Positions 26,681 to 34,515 of a stretch of DNA of 34,690 bases are shown here, piece by piece. The notes below the pieces were generated by a model. It did no database searches. It had not been told where the DNA came from and saw only the letters and a list, made by a program, of their open reading frames with translations. Position 1 is the first letter of the stretch, and every line of letters begins with the position of its first letter. A program made the translations under genes and the position numbers. The stretch is from contig JAPKGU010000019.1 in the NCBI GenBank assembly GCA_026647565.1, positions 1 to 34,690 on the forward strand, in the 5' to 3' direction. Origin of the DNA: Phycisphaerales bacterium. Its GTDB lineage: Bacteria > Planctomycetota > Phycisphaerae > Phycisphaerales > UBA1924.

Positions 26681-28375
26681 GTCCAAGTGACCGGCACGGA
26701 CCTCGTCGTCCGCTCCTGCCAGTGGCGCACAATCCGAATAGGTTGTGGGCAACTGGCCGGTACGGGAACGCGTGGAACCGGTGGCGTCGGACTCGTACCC
26801 GCTCGCGGCACGGGTGCCCGACGATCGCCCGTGTGGCGTCCCTTGGGCGGCCACCGCCAACCTGATAGTCACGCGCTCGATCCGCCACGGGTGCCCCCCA
26901 CTGCCTTGGATCCGACCGTCCTTGCCCCTCTCGAACCCCGCCTGCGACCGGGCCGCCTCAACGTCGATCCGCGTCACCACCGACCTCAGGATCGCGCGCT
27001 TCTGCGTGTCCGTCAAGCGGGTCCTTCCGGCGAGCAGGGTCTGGACACTCCGGACCACCCGCTCGGCGAGGGTGGCGTCCACGGCCACGGCCTTGGAACG
27101 CTGCTCGGCGAGGTCGGCGCGGAGCCGGTCCAGCGCCTGCCGCTCCTTCTGCGTCTTGGCGGCGAAGGTCTCCCGGTCGATCTCTTGGTTGGCGCGCATG
27201 TCCACGAGGTTGTCCAGACGCCGCTCGGCCTTCCCGATCTGCTCCTCCAGATGCTCGATCTCGCGTGCGACGATCTCTTGGTCGTGGGAGTTGCTGGCCT
27301 GCCGCATCAGCCGCTCGACGAACTCTGGGCCGGTCGTGAGGGAGGCGAAGGTCGCCCACACCGACTCCTCGACCTGCTTGATATCGAGCCACGGATGCCC
27401 GGTGCCGTGCTTGGCGGCGGTGTAGAACCGCTTCCTGCCGTCGGAGTCGCCGCCCGCCCTGAGCCCGTTGATGTGGAGCAGGCCCGTCAGCATCCGCGGC
27501 ACGGCCGTTCTGGGCTGCTTCGGCATCCCGTGTACGGCGTCCCACGTCGCGCGATCGATGATCGCCGGGTGGGCGTCGGGAACGAGGATGGCTTTGGGGT
27601 TGTTGAGATCCAGCCGGAAGGAGCGGGTGCCGCGCTCCGCCACCCAGACGTTCGACGCCTGCACGCCGATGTACAGCGGGTTCTGGAGGATCCGGCGGAT
27701 GGTCGTGCCCCCCCACTTCCCGCTGCGCGGGGGCGTCACGCCCCGCTCGTTGAGCATCTTGGCGATCGCCTTCTCTCCCCGTCCAGCCAGCCGCTCCGCG
27801 AAGATCATGCGGACCGTTCTCGCCTCATCCTCGACGACGTGCAGGGTCCCGTGCCCCGCCATCCCCTTCAGCGGGTTCCTGTATCCGTACGCCGCCGGGC
27901 CGGAGTTCTTCTTCCCCTGCGACGCCCTCTCGCGTTTGCCCCGGTGCATGCGCTCCTTGATGCGGTCGGATTCGGTGCGGTCCACGAGTGACTGGATCCC
28001 GACCATGAAGCGCTCGTCGATGCTCGCGAGGTCGCGGGGGAGCCCGTTGATCAGCAGTTTGACGCCGCGCTCCCGGAGTTCCCGGAGGAGCAGTGCGACT
28101 TCCAGTTCGTCGCCACGCGTCAGCCGGGATTGCTCGATCACCCAGATCGCGTCCGGCTCGTGCTCGCGAACGGCGGCGAGGACCTGCTGCAGCACACGGC
28201 GGTCGCTGGACGCCTGCGATGCGGACTCGCACCCCTTGAACTCCCCGACCGTCGTCCAGCCGCGCTCGGCGGCCATGGCGCGGTAGGTCCGCTGCTGGGC
28301 ATCGAGGGACGCGCCCTCGCTGGCCTGCTTCTCGGTCGAGACCCTGTAAAGCGCGATCACGCGCATGTGTGGCAA
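26636..28375 (-). CDS. Large serine recombinase (site-specific integrase)
   Basis: MRVIALYRVSTEKQASEGASLDAQQ (catalytic Ser), WVIEQSRLTRG, SLVDRTESDRIKERMHRGKRERASQG, recombinase domain (IAKMLNERGVTPPRSGKWGGTTIRRILQNPLYIG), coiled coil (EIEHLEEQIGKAERRLDNL). Start 28375 or 28366; the last residues are read from comM DNA. Confidence 0.95.
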   Translation of the reverse strand: MPHMRVIALYRVSTEKQASEGASLDAQQRTYRAMAAERGWTTVGEFKGCESASQASSDRRVLQQVLAAVREHEPDAIWVIEQSRLTRGDELEVALLLRELRERGVKLLINGLPRDLASIDERFMVGIQSLVDRTESDRIKERMHRGKRERASQGKKNSGPAAYGYRNPLKGMAGHGTLHVVEDEARTVRMIFAERLAGRGEKAIAKMLNERGVTPPRSGKWGGTTIRRILQNPLYIGVQASNVWVAERGTRSFRLDLNNPKAILVPDAHPAIIDRATWDAVHGMPKQPRTAVPRMLTGLLHINGLRAGGDSDGRKRFYTAAKHGTGHPWLDIKQVEESVWATFASLTTGPEFVERLMRQASNSHDQEIVAREIEHLEEQIGKAERRLDNLVDMRANQEIDRETFAAKTQKERQALDRLRADLAEQRSKAVAVDATLAERVVRSVQTLLAGRTRLTDTQKRAILRSVVTRIDVEAARSQAGFERGKDGRIQGSGGHPWRIERVTIRLAVAAQGTPHGRSSGTRAASGYESDATGSTRSRTGQLPTTYSDCAPLAGADDEVRAGHLDPSFSCSDRRGRARR

Positions 28376-28417
28376 CTCCTTTCGCGGCCACGGTTTCCGA
28401 GTGGCCCGCCCACACCC

Positions 28418-28645
28418 TTACCTCGAGTCGCTCGCATCAATCAAGGCCACCGCTAAGGCCACCGGCGGCTCCGTGAGCCAGCGCGAGACGATGTCCACGA
28501 CCCGGGCGCAGTCGCCCTTGCGGGCCGCCGCGAGCACCTCGTTCTTGATGACCAGTTCCGCGCCCTCAACCCGGGTCGCCTCGTCCAGCACGGCGCGGGC
28601 GAAAAGGTCAGCATCAGGTGGGCCCGACGGGTGGGTACCGCTCAT
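28418..28645 (-). CDS. Small hypothetical protein of the element operon
   Basis: MSGTHPSGPPDADLFARAVLDEATRVEGAELVIKNEVLAAARKGDCARVVDIVSRWLTEPPVALAVALIDASDSR; ATGA overlap with upstream gene stop (28642-28645). Confidence 0.6.
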   Translation of the reverse strand: MSGTHPSGPPDADLFARAVLDEATRVEGAELVIKNEVLAAARKGDCARVVDIVSRWLTEPPVALAVALIDASDSR

Positions 28646-30441
28646 GCGCCCACCTCCGGTGAACCGGTGGAATCTGATGTTGCCGGTGGATGGGCCGCAT
28701 GGGCCGCATGGGCCGCATTTGGCACCCCGTCCCCCCATGCGGCCCGTGCGGCCCGTGGGTCGGACGCTTTCTCAAGAATGAACACGCGTTTCTTGTCGCG
28801 TCCCTGCCGTCGCGTCGGCAGATGGACCCGAACGCCGACCTCCTCCAGATCGGGCGTGATGCGTCTGATCTCGCTCGCCAGTGTCTTGGCGTTCGTCGGC
28901 CACCCCTTCGAGCGTGCCCCCGGCTCCACCGCTCGGCACAGCACCTCGAGCAGTTCCGACGCTGACCCCCTGAAGGGCCCCCCGTCGAGCAGCGCGAGCA
29001 ATGCCGGTCCGAATGGGCATGCTTCCACGACCAGCACATGGCCGACTGCGCGGTTGCGGAAGACCGCCTCCACGAACCTCCCCTCGGGCCATCCCATGCC
29101 GCGCTCCGCCGCCGTCATGAAGATCGCCAGATCCGCCACGCGCGGGCTGCGCTCCAGCCGAATCTGGTCGCGGTGCCTGAGCGCCGCCGACACCGCGTCA
29201 AGAAGCGCCCCGAGAATCCCCGGACGCAGCGCCTCAAACCTCGAGAGGATCTCGGCCTCGCTCAGCCGCTTGTCCTCCGGGATGCGCGGCAGCGTCAGCG
29301 TCAGCGAGCGATCAACAAGATCCGACCGCCCAACGACCTCCTCGATGCCGTTCAGGAGAACCGGCCTCCGCGCCGAGAAGATGGCCTCGTCGCGGTTGGT
29401 GTAGTGCGCCCGCACGGCGTATCCGCCATCGGTGGTCACAGCGCACAGCGCGTCCGAGTGCTGGTCCTTCAGTTCGCTGAGGTTGTTGAAAGCGATGACC
29501 CGTGAGTTGGACGACGCGACGAAGATCTCGCGTTCGTCGGTCGGGGGCCGGCGCACGTCCGCGAGGTTCGGGTCGATCAGACGGCGCACCACCTTGCACG
29601 TGGTGGACTTGGCGGACCCATAGGTGCCGCTCAGGGCGAGCACCGCGTAGGGGCCTGTCGGGTGGAAGCATCCGATGAGCCAGCCGACAAGCAGAATCCA
29701 GTCGTCGTCATCGGGAACATTCACGAGCGAGCGAAGATCGTCGATCGAACCGCCTCTCACGGGCACGGGCAGCGGGTGCATCCCGAAGCGCCGGATGAAT
29801 CGGACCGGCACTTCGTTTCCTGCGACCACCGTCCACCCGTGTGGCGTGACGCACACTACGCGCCTCTCGGCGTCGCACAGGTCGAGCCAGATGTTGCCGT
29901 CATGTCCGGCGAGGCGGACGTGGATGTCGCGGGTTGGACCGCGGTGCTTGGCGTACCCGACGAGCGTCCCGATGGCCTGCTGGATCGCCGTGCTGCTCGG
30001 CGCCTTCTCATTGGCCTCAAAGTACTGGTACGAGAGCCACTCGCGGAAGTCCGCTGAATCAATCTCGAACGTCTCGCGGTGATCTCGGACCGGAACCGTC
30101 ACGTAGGGCAGACGGTCGGGGCAGTGGAACAACTCGACATTCTTGTTGTTCCGCACGAGGTCGAGCAGGTCCGTTGAGTCTGATTCCGTGGCATCGGATT
30201 CGGCCAATTCAGTGAGCATGTCGGCGGCGGCCTGCGTCAGGTGCGAGAGGATGAGGCTGCGATCAACGGCCGAGCACTCCTCGCACACCTTGTCCGCAAA
30301 CGCGTCTCGCGCCTTGGCGTCGGTCAGAACGATGCGGTCAATCACGGGGGTCGCACCCGGTATTCTTACGATGACATTCGCGCGGCCCCCCGATCCAGAC
30401 GGGAGCGCTTCGACGGTGATCTCCGGAGTGGCGTCGCTCAT
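28642..30441 (-). CDS. P-loop ATPase/helicase-like replication protein of the element
   Basis: 599 aa from ATG 30441 (MSDATPEITVEALPSG); Walker A-like LSGTYGSAKSTTCKVVRRLIDP, then VIAFNNLSELKDQHSDALCAVTTDGGY and RRPVLLNGIEEVVGRSDLVDRSLTLTLPRI, as in phage/island primase-helicase ATPases. ORF-track start at 30531 is upstream. Confidence 0.75.
   Translation of the reverse strand: MSDATPEITVEALPSGSGGRANVIVRIPGATPVIDRIVLTDAKARDAFADKVCEECSAVDRSLILSHLTQAAADMLTELAESDATESDSTDLLDLVRNNKNVELFHCPDRLPYVTVPVRDHRETFEIDSADFREWLSYQYFEANEKAPSSTAIQQAIGTLVGYAKHRGPTRDIHVRLAGHDGNIWLDLCDAERRVVCVTPHGWTVVAGNEVPVRFIRRFGMHPLPVPVRGGSIDDLRSLVNVPDDDDWILLVGWLIGCFHPTGPYAVLALSGTYGSAKSTTCKVVRRLIDPNLADVRRPPTDEREIFVASSNSRVIAFNNLSELKDQHSDALCAVTTDGGYAVRAHYTNRDEAIFSARRPVLLNGIEEVVGRSDLVDRSLTLTLPRIPEDKRLSEAEILSRFEALRPGILGALLDAVSAALRHRDQIRLERSPRVADLAIFMTAAERGMGWPEGRFVEAVFRNRAVGHVLVVEACPFGPALLALLDGGPFRGSASELLEVLCRAVEPGARSKGWPTNAKTLASEIRRITPDLEEVGVRVHLPTRRQGRDKKRVFILEKASDPRAARAAWGDGVPNAAHAAHAAHPPATSDSTGSPEVGA
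28690..28754. repeat. Short tandem repeat (ATGGGCCGC)x3 with facing inverted copies; potential long GC hairpin
   Basis: 28690-28716 is (ATGGGCCGC)x3; 28701-28718 GGGCCGCATGGGCCGCAT pairs with 28737-28754 ATGCGGCCCGTGCGGCCC at 17 of 18 positions, loop 18 nt. Confidence 0.8.
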
Positions 30442-31283
30442 CGGATGACCCTCCGCACTGCGACGCGGATGGGCGGCGCGGCCTCGATGAGTGCGAGCAC
30501 GTTCTCGCGGGACGCCCCGGCGTTCTTCCACGCCCGCGCGTCCTTCGCCGGGGGGACGATCACGCGCAGGTCACGGGAGATCGGCGCGAGCACACGGGCA
30601 AGAGCGAGCGCGCCATCGAGGCCGGGGCCGTCAGCGTCCGCGAACACCACGTGACGCTTCCAATCACCGCGACGGACGAAGTCCGCGAGAAGGCGCACGC
30701 CGCCCGAGCAACTGGGGCGGCCAATCGAGTCGAAGCCGAGGTCCAGCAGGGCGGCGGTGTCGGTCGGACCCTCCGCGATCACCAGCGGGTCCACACCGGT
30801 GAGCACCTGCGGCACGAAGAGGCCCTCGTGCCCGCCGCGCTCGGAGAACTTCTTGCCCCACGGCGACCGCAGCCGGATGCCGCACACCGCGCCGGACTTG
30901 TCCTGCATCGGGAACGACCACGACCGGCCCGTCCACCCGGTGCGAAGACGACGCAGACTCTCGACAGTCAGACCGAGGGAGCGCGCGAACCGCTCGAGCG
31001 GCACGGGCTGCGCAGCCGCCATGTACGCCTGCGCCATCTCCTCGAAGCGCGAGTCCGCCACCATCCCCACGATCCGGAAGCGCCGGGTGCGACGCGGAAC
31101 CGAGATGTCGTTCGCGAGGCGGTGAATCCATCCGGCGTCCGCCCAGCGCGTCGGCGACTCGATGCGCGAGCAGATGGCCGATGTGGGCGGGTGCCCGCGC
31201 TTCACGAGGCACCAGTCACCCTTTCCGCAGATCGGGCACGGCCTTTCCTTGGCCACCCGGCGGTAGTCGTCGAGGAGACTCAC
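30438..31283 (-). CDS. DnaG-type (CHC2 zinc-finger/TOPRIM) primase of the element
   Basis: VSLLDDYRRVAKERPCPICGKGDWCLVKRG zinc-binding N-terminus; TOPRIM VIAEGPTDTAALLDLGFDSIGRPS ... HVVFADADGPGLDGALALARVL. GTG start 31283 overlaps upstream stop (GTGA); ATGA overlap with the downstream ATPase. Confidence 0.85.
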   Translation of the reverse strand: MSLLDDYRRVAKERPCPICGKGDWCLVKRGHPPTSAICSRIESPTRWADAGWIHRLANDISVPRRTRRFRIVGMVADSRFEEMAQAYMAAAQPVPLERFARSLGLTVESLRRLRTGWTGRSWSFPMQDKSGAVCGIRLRSPWGKKFSERGGHEGLFVPQVLTGVDPLVIAEGPTDTAALLDLGFDSIGRPSCSGGVRLLADFVRRGDWKRHVVFADADGPGLDGALALARVLAPISRDLRVIVPPAKDARAWKNAGASRENVLALIEAAPPIRVAVRRVIR

Positions 31284-31495
31284 GGCGTCCCCTCCTTCGC
31301 CGCCTGCTCCAAGAGCCACCGCTCAAGAGCCGGAACCGGGTAAATGATCACGCGGTTCAACCGGACGAACGGCACGCGACGCTGGGCGGTCAGCGTCGCG
31401 AGCAGTCGCGGCGAGATGCCGATCGCCTTGGCAGCCTCGCGTGCACGGAGGGCAATCCGAATAGTGTTTGCTTCGCCGGTGTGATCTTTCTTCAT
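31280..31495 (-). CDS. Excisionase-family helix-turn-helix DNA-binding protein
   Basis: MKKDHTGEANTIRIALRAREAAKAIGISPRLLATLTAQRRVPFVRLNRVIIYPVPALERWLLEQAAKEGTP, typical 'xis family' HTH (excisionase/AlpA-like) layout. Confidence 0.82.
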   Translation of the reverse strand: MKKDHTGEANTIRIALRAREAAKAIGISPRLLATLTAQRRVPFVRLNRVIIYPVPALERWLLEQAAKEGTP

Positions 31496-31555
31496 GCGGC
31501 CAATCTGACGACCGGCCCTGCGCGCCAAGTGCGCGCCAAGTGCGCGCGACGCTCT

Positions 31556-33226
31556 CTAGATCGAAAAAAGTGCAAATACTCCGCGATTCACCGGGCGGAT
31601 GACCTTTCCCCAAATATCCTCTCGACTGCGAAAGACCATGGAAAGACGAAGGCCGCCTTCACGATTAGGATCGATCAGGTTGCAGATTGAGGCTTCGCTA
31701 AGGCCACATCCGTCCTTCCTGCCACCTTTCTCCCAAGCAGCCCACAAATGTCTCACTGTGTCCGCCTGCAGTCCCTGTGCCAACGGGAAGTAACGGCCGC
31801 ACCAGATGATCCATGTGAAGTCGTCCGCGTGCTCGAACTTGACCTCGTGACCAGAGGATGTCTCGGATGGCTCTGGAACCTGCCCCGCCGCCTGAATCTC
31901 CCTGATCGCGTGATCCAGCCACTCGCGCCCGTCTCGCAGCGCAGCGAGATCCTCATCAACAGACTGGCGAGGATTCCACAGCCACGTGTGCAGGTGCCGC
32001 AACGCTTCCTGAATCGCTTGGATCCGTGCGTGCCACTGAACCGAGACAGATCGCGTGCCGGGCGCGATGCGATCGTCAAGTCGCCCCGCCCCCCCCAACG
32101 AGATCACTGTGATTGCCGTCCGACAGAAGCGATCCGCCTCTTCCAGCGAGTCAGCGAGATGATGGAGGTACTCCGGGCGCTCCGACGGAACCGACACTTC
32201 CACCAGATGGTCCGCCACCTCTGCCGCTCGCTCCGCGTCCTTGAGATTCGAGAATGGCCCTCCTGCGATGGCTTGGAAGAGTTGCTCACGCCTCCGAAGT
32301 GACTGGGTGCGTCTCTCCGCGAGTTCGGTGAGCAAACCTCCCGCGTCGAGCATTGGCCTGATCCCGAGCAAGGCCCGCCACAGTTGCACGTGCGGCGGCT
32401 CGTCGGCACCCATCTCCAAGGCGGCCACCCATTCCGACACCGCAGCGAACATCTCTTCTGCCAACTCTGGGGGAAGTCGAGGCGGGCTCAGGTCCGACTC
32501 GTCCGCTCCAGATCCATCCACACGGACTGGCAGGCGTGCTTGCCACGCCGCATACGCGGGAGCGTCTCGCATGAGATCGCCTGTCTCAGTTGGTAGTGGC
32601 ACCAACGGGCGCGCTGCCCCCACATCTGCGAGTCCGCCGAGGTGATACAAGGCGATCGTGCGATAGTCCGCTTCACTCCACGCGCCCAAGTCTGCCCTGT
32701 CCACACTTCTTGGATCCCGCGGCTCCTGCCATCCGGGTGTAGAAGGTGGAAACACCGTCCACGCGAAACGCACGTGTGTCTCCGCTTCGAGGGCGACTCT
32801 CTCCTCATCGAACAGTTGCTTCCGCTGCTCCTCCGGCGTCTCGCTGGATTGGAGCACAACGTGCCGATCCAACGCCGCAAGTGCGGCCGCGGCTGACTTC
32901 TTGCGCAGGTGGGACGACAGGTCTCTCAGGTCCTTACCCCTAATCTGCCGCGCAAGTCTTACCGGACACAGCCCCTCGAACCGAATCCCGGCCACGTTCG
33001 CATCGCCGAACTCGCCACTGGCGAGTAATCGACGCGAAGTCTCCAACGCTCGACGGCGCTCGGACTCACACTCGGCTGACCGCCGATCGCACGACCGCTG
33101 AAAGTCGGCGAACGCCTGCTGGAACGATTGACGCAGCCACTGCCGTCCCCGCACGAGTTCGCGGGTTCGATCGCGGATCGCCACCAAGCGAGCAATGTCG
33201 TCGGCGTATGGCCACCGCTCGTTCAT
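31556..33226 (-). CDS. Uncharacterised cargo protein: long alpha-helical region plus putative C-terminal winged-helix-like domain
   Basis: 556 aa from ATG 33226 (MNERWPYADDIARLVAIRDRTRELV). C-terminus FTWIIWCGRYFPLAQGLQADTVRHLWAAWEKGGRKDGCGLSEASICNLID...RLSMVFRSREDIWGKVIRPVNRGVFALFSI resembles a small domain I recall from planctomycete accessory proteins. No enzyme motif recognised. Confidence 0.75.
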   Translation of the reverse strand: MNERWPYADDIARLVAIRDRTRELVRGRQWLRQSFQQAFADFQRSCDRRSAECESERRRALETSRRLLASGEFGDANVAGIRFEGLCPVRLARQIRGKDLRDLSSHLRKKSAAAALAALDRHVVLQSSETPEEQRKQLFDEERVALEAETHVRFAWTVFPPSTPGWQEPRDPRSVDRADLGAWSEADYRTIALYHLGGLADVGAARPLVPLPTETGDLMRDAPAYAAWQARLPVRVDGSGADESDLSPPRLPPELAEEMFAAVSEWVAALEMGADEPPHVQLWRALLGIRPMLDAGGLLTELAERRTQSLRRREQLFQAIAGGPFSNLKDAERAAEVADHLVEVSVPSERPEYLHHLADSLEEADRFCRTAITVISLGGAGRLDDRIAPGTRSVSVQWHARIQAIQEALRHLHTWLWNPRQSVDEDLAALRDGREWLDHAIREIQAAGQVPEPSETSSGHEVKFEHADDFTWIIWCGRYFPLAQGLQADTVRHLWAAWEKGGRKDGCGLSEASICNLIDPNREGGLRLSMVFRSREDIWGKVIRPVNRGVFALFSI

Positions 33227-33279
33227 CCGAACGAGTGTAGATCCGTGCATGCGGCCGCATGGAGATGCACCCGTCCACC

Positions 33280-34272
33280 CTATCGTCCGGGTGGGTCACA
33301 CACCGCGCAGGGCCCCTTGCCCGCTTCAACTTCCGCCAGCGCCACCGGCGAATGGCGTCCGTTCAGGTACCGACATCCCGCTACGTGATACTTCGTGCCG
33401 TTTGGGGTGATGTACACCGTGACAGGCTCGGGCTCGGCTGGAGGCGTGGGAACCGCCCCGACCGGCGGCTCAGCAGGGAACATCCGATTCAGCATGGTTG
33501 CCAGCCGCACCCCGGCGATGGACAGCTGGTCTTCGACGACGGGCAGTTTCTGTTCCCGATACACCCTGCCCAACGTCTCGCCGGGCTCGAACTCGTCGTA
33601 GATCTCCGTCTCCGCCAGCCGGAACGACTCGTTGGCCCAGCCGACCGGCTCCATGTCCTCGATGTACGCCTCGACATCCTCCGGACGGATCATGTTGTCA
33701 AGATCGGCCGCAAGTCCATCCCAGTCGGTGCGCGACCGGCGGATGATCTCCGTGTCCCACACGGCGTGCATGTTGGTTCGCTTGCTGTAGAAGGTGACGC
33801 GAAGGTCGTTCCCGCCCCGGTCGGCCGCTCGCCCGGCGTGCAGGGGCTGGTGGATGTCGCCGACGAAGTGCGCAAGGAACCGCAGGGCCTCCAGACGCTC
33901 CGCGTCGGACTTGCCCCTGTCGGCGACGATCGCGGCGTACTTCTCGATTCCCTGAATCACATCCCCATTCGGGTTGGCGCGCGTCGGGTCGTACTCGTCC
34001 TGACCCTCCGCGAAGTTGACGTAGTGAAAGGGCGCGATGTGTCGGTACTGCGGCAACTCCCTCGCCACCGCGTCGGGCCAGTATGCCGCCTCCCACAGGG
34101 TGGTTGAGTCGGTCGCGAGCAGCCGGTCAATCTCGGCCTTGGCCGCGGGGTCGAGGTGCTGGTACGCGATCCAGCCGACCACGTAGTGGCCGTCCTTCCC
34201 CCACGCCTGCGTGGTGGACGCCCAGAACACAGACGCTACACAGACGATCAATGCCAGAGCCTGCTTCAGCAT
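33280..34272 (-). CDS. Secreted S1/P1 nuclease with C-terminal Cys-containing domain
   Basis: Signal peptide MLKQALALIVCVASVFWASTTQAWGKDGHYVVGWIA (mature N-terminal W as in S1/P1), HYVNFAEGQDEYDP...GDVIQGIEKY, FLAHFVGDIHQPLHAGRAADRGGNDLRVTFY, NMHAVWDTEII; tail VYITPNGTKYHVAGCRYLNGRHSPVALAEVEAGKGPCAVCDPP. Confidence 0.93.
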   Translation of the reverse strand: MLKQALALIVCVASVFWASTTQAWGKDGHYVVGWIAYQHLDPAAKAEIDRLLATDSTTLWEAAYWPDAVARELPQYRHIAPFHYVNFAEGQDEYDPTRANPNGDVIQGIEKYAAIVADRGKSDAERLEALRFLAHFVGDIHQPLHAGRAADRGGNDLRVTFYSKRTNMHAVWDTEIIRRSRTDWDGLAADLDNMIRPEDVEAYIEDMEPVGWANESFRLAETEIYDEFEPGETLGRVYREQKLPVVEDQLSIAGVRLATMLNRMFPAEPPVGAVPTPPAEPEPVTVYITPNGTKYHVAGCRYLNGRHSPVALAEVEAGKGPCAVCDPPGR

Positions 34273-34386
34273 TGCAGCACCTCCCGATACTTGGATAGCA
34301 TGACGACGCTGACAGGCAGCGTCAAGGGCGTGTCCCGGCCACTCCAAGGACCCGTCTTAACACTCGCCTTGGGAGGATTCTGACGC

Positions 34387-34503
34387 ATGGCACGGGCTGG
34401 CAAGGACTTCGAAAAGGCCGTCGAGGCGTTCTGTCGCCATTTGGATCCGAACGCGGACTGCCAGTGCGACATTCGCGTGGACACTCCAAACGCCCATCCC
34501 TGA
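34387..34503 (+). pseudogene. Possible truncated N-terminus of a restriction-endonuclease-like protein
   Basis: ATG 34387 to TGA 34503: MARAGKDFEKAVEAFCRHLDPNADCQCDIRVDTPNAHP*. 'GKDFEKAVEAF.RHLDP.A' resembles the start of PD-(D/E)XK-type proteins; only 38 codons. Confidence 0.35.
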
Positions 34504-34515
34504 TGAGGATTTCGC

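Noticed and set aside
26687-27991. 434-aa plus-strand ORF across the recombinase gene
   Set aside because: Antisense to the serine recombinase, no motif; composition artefact.
26729-31464. Shared 12-mer CAATCCGAATAG near 26.73 kb and 31.45 kb as possible att direct repeats
   Set aside because: Many 12-mer matches are expected by chance in 34 kb; flanks do not match, and the second copy lies inside the HTH gene rather than at a comM junction.
34340-34387. CTCCAAGG...CCTTGGGAG inverted repeat as a terminator
   Set aside because: Imperfect pairing with a long loop and no U-tract; insufficient support.
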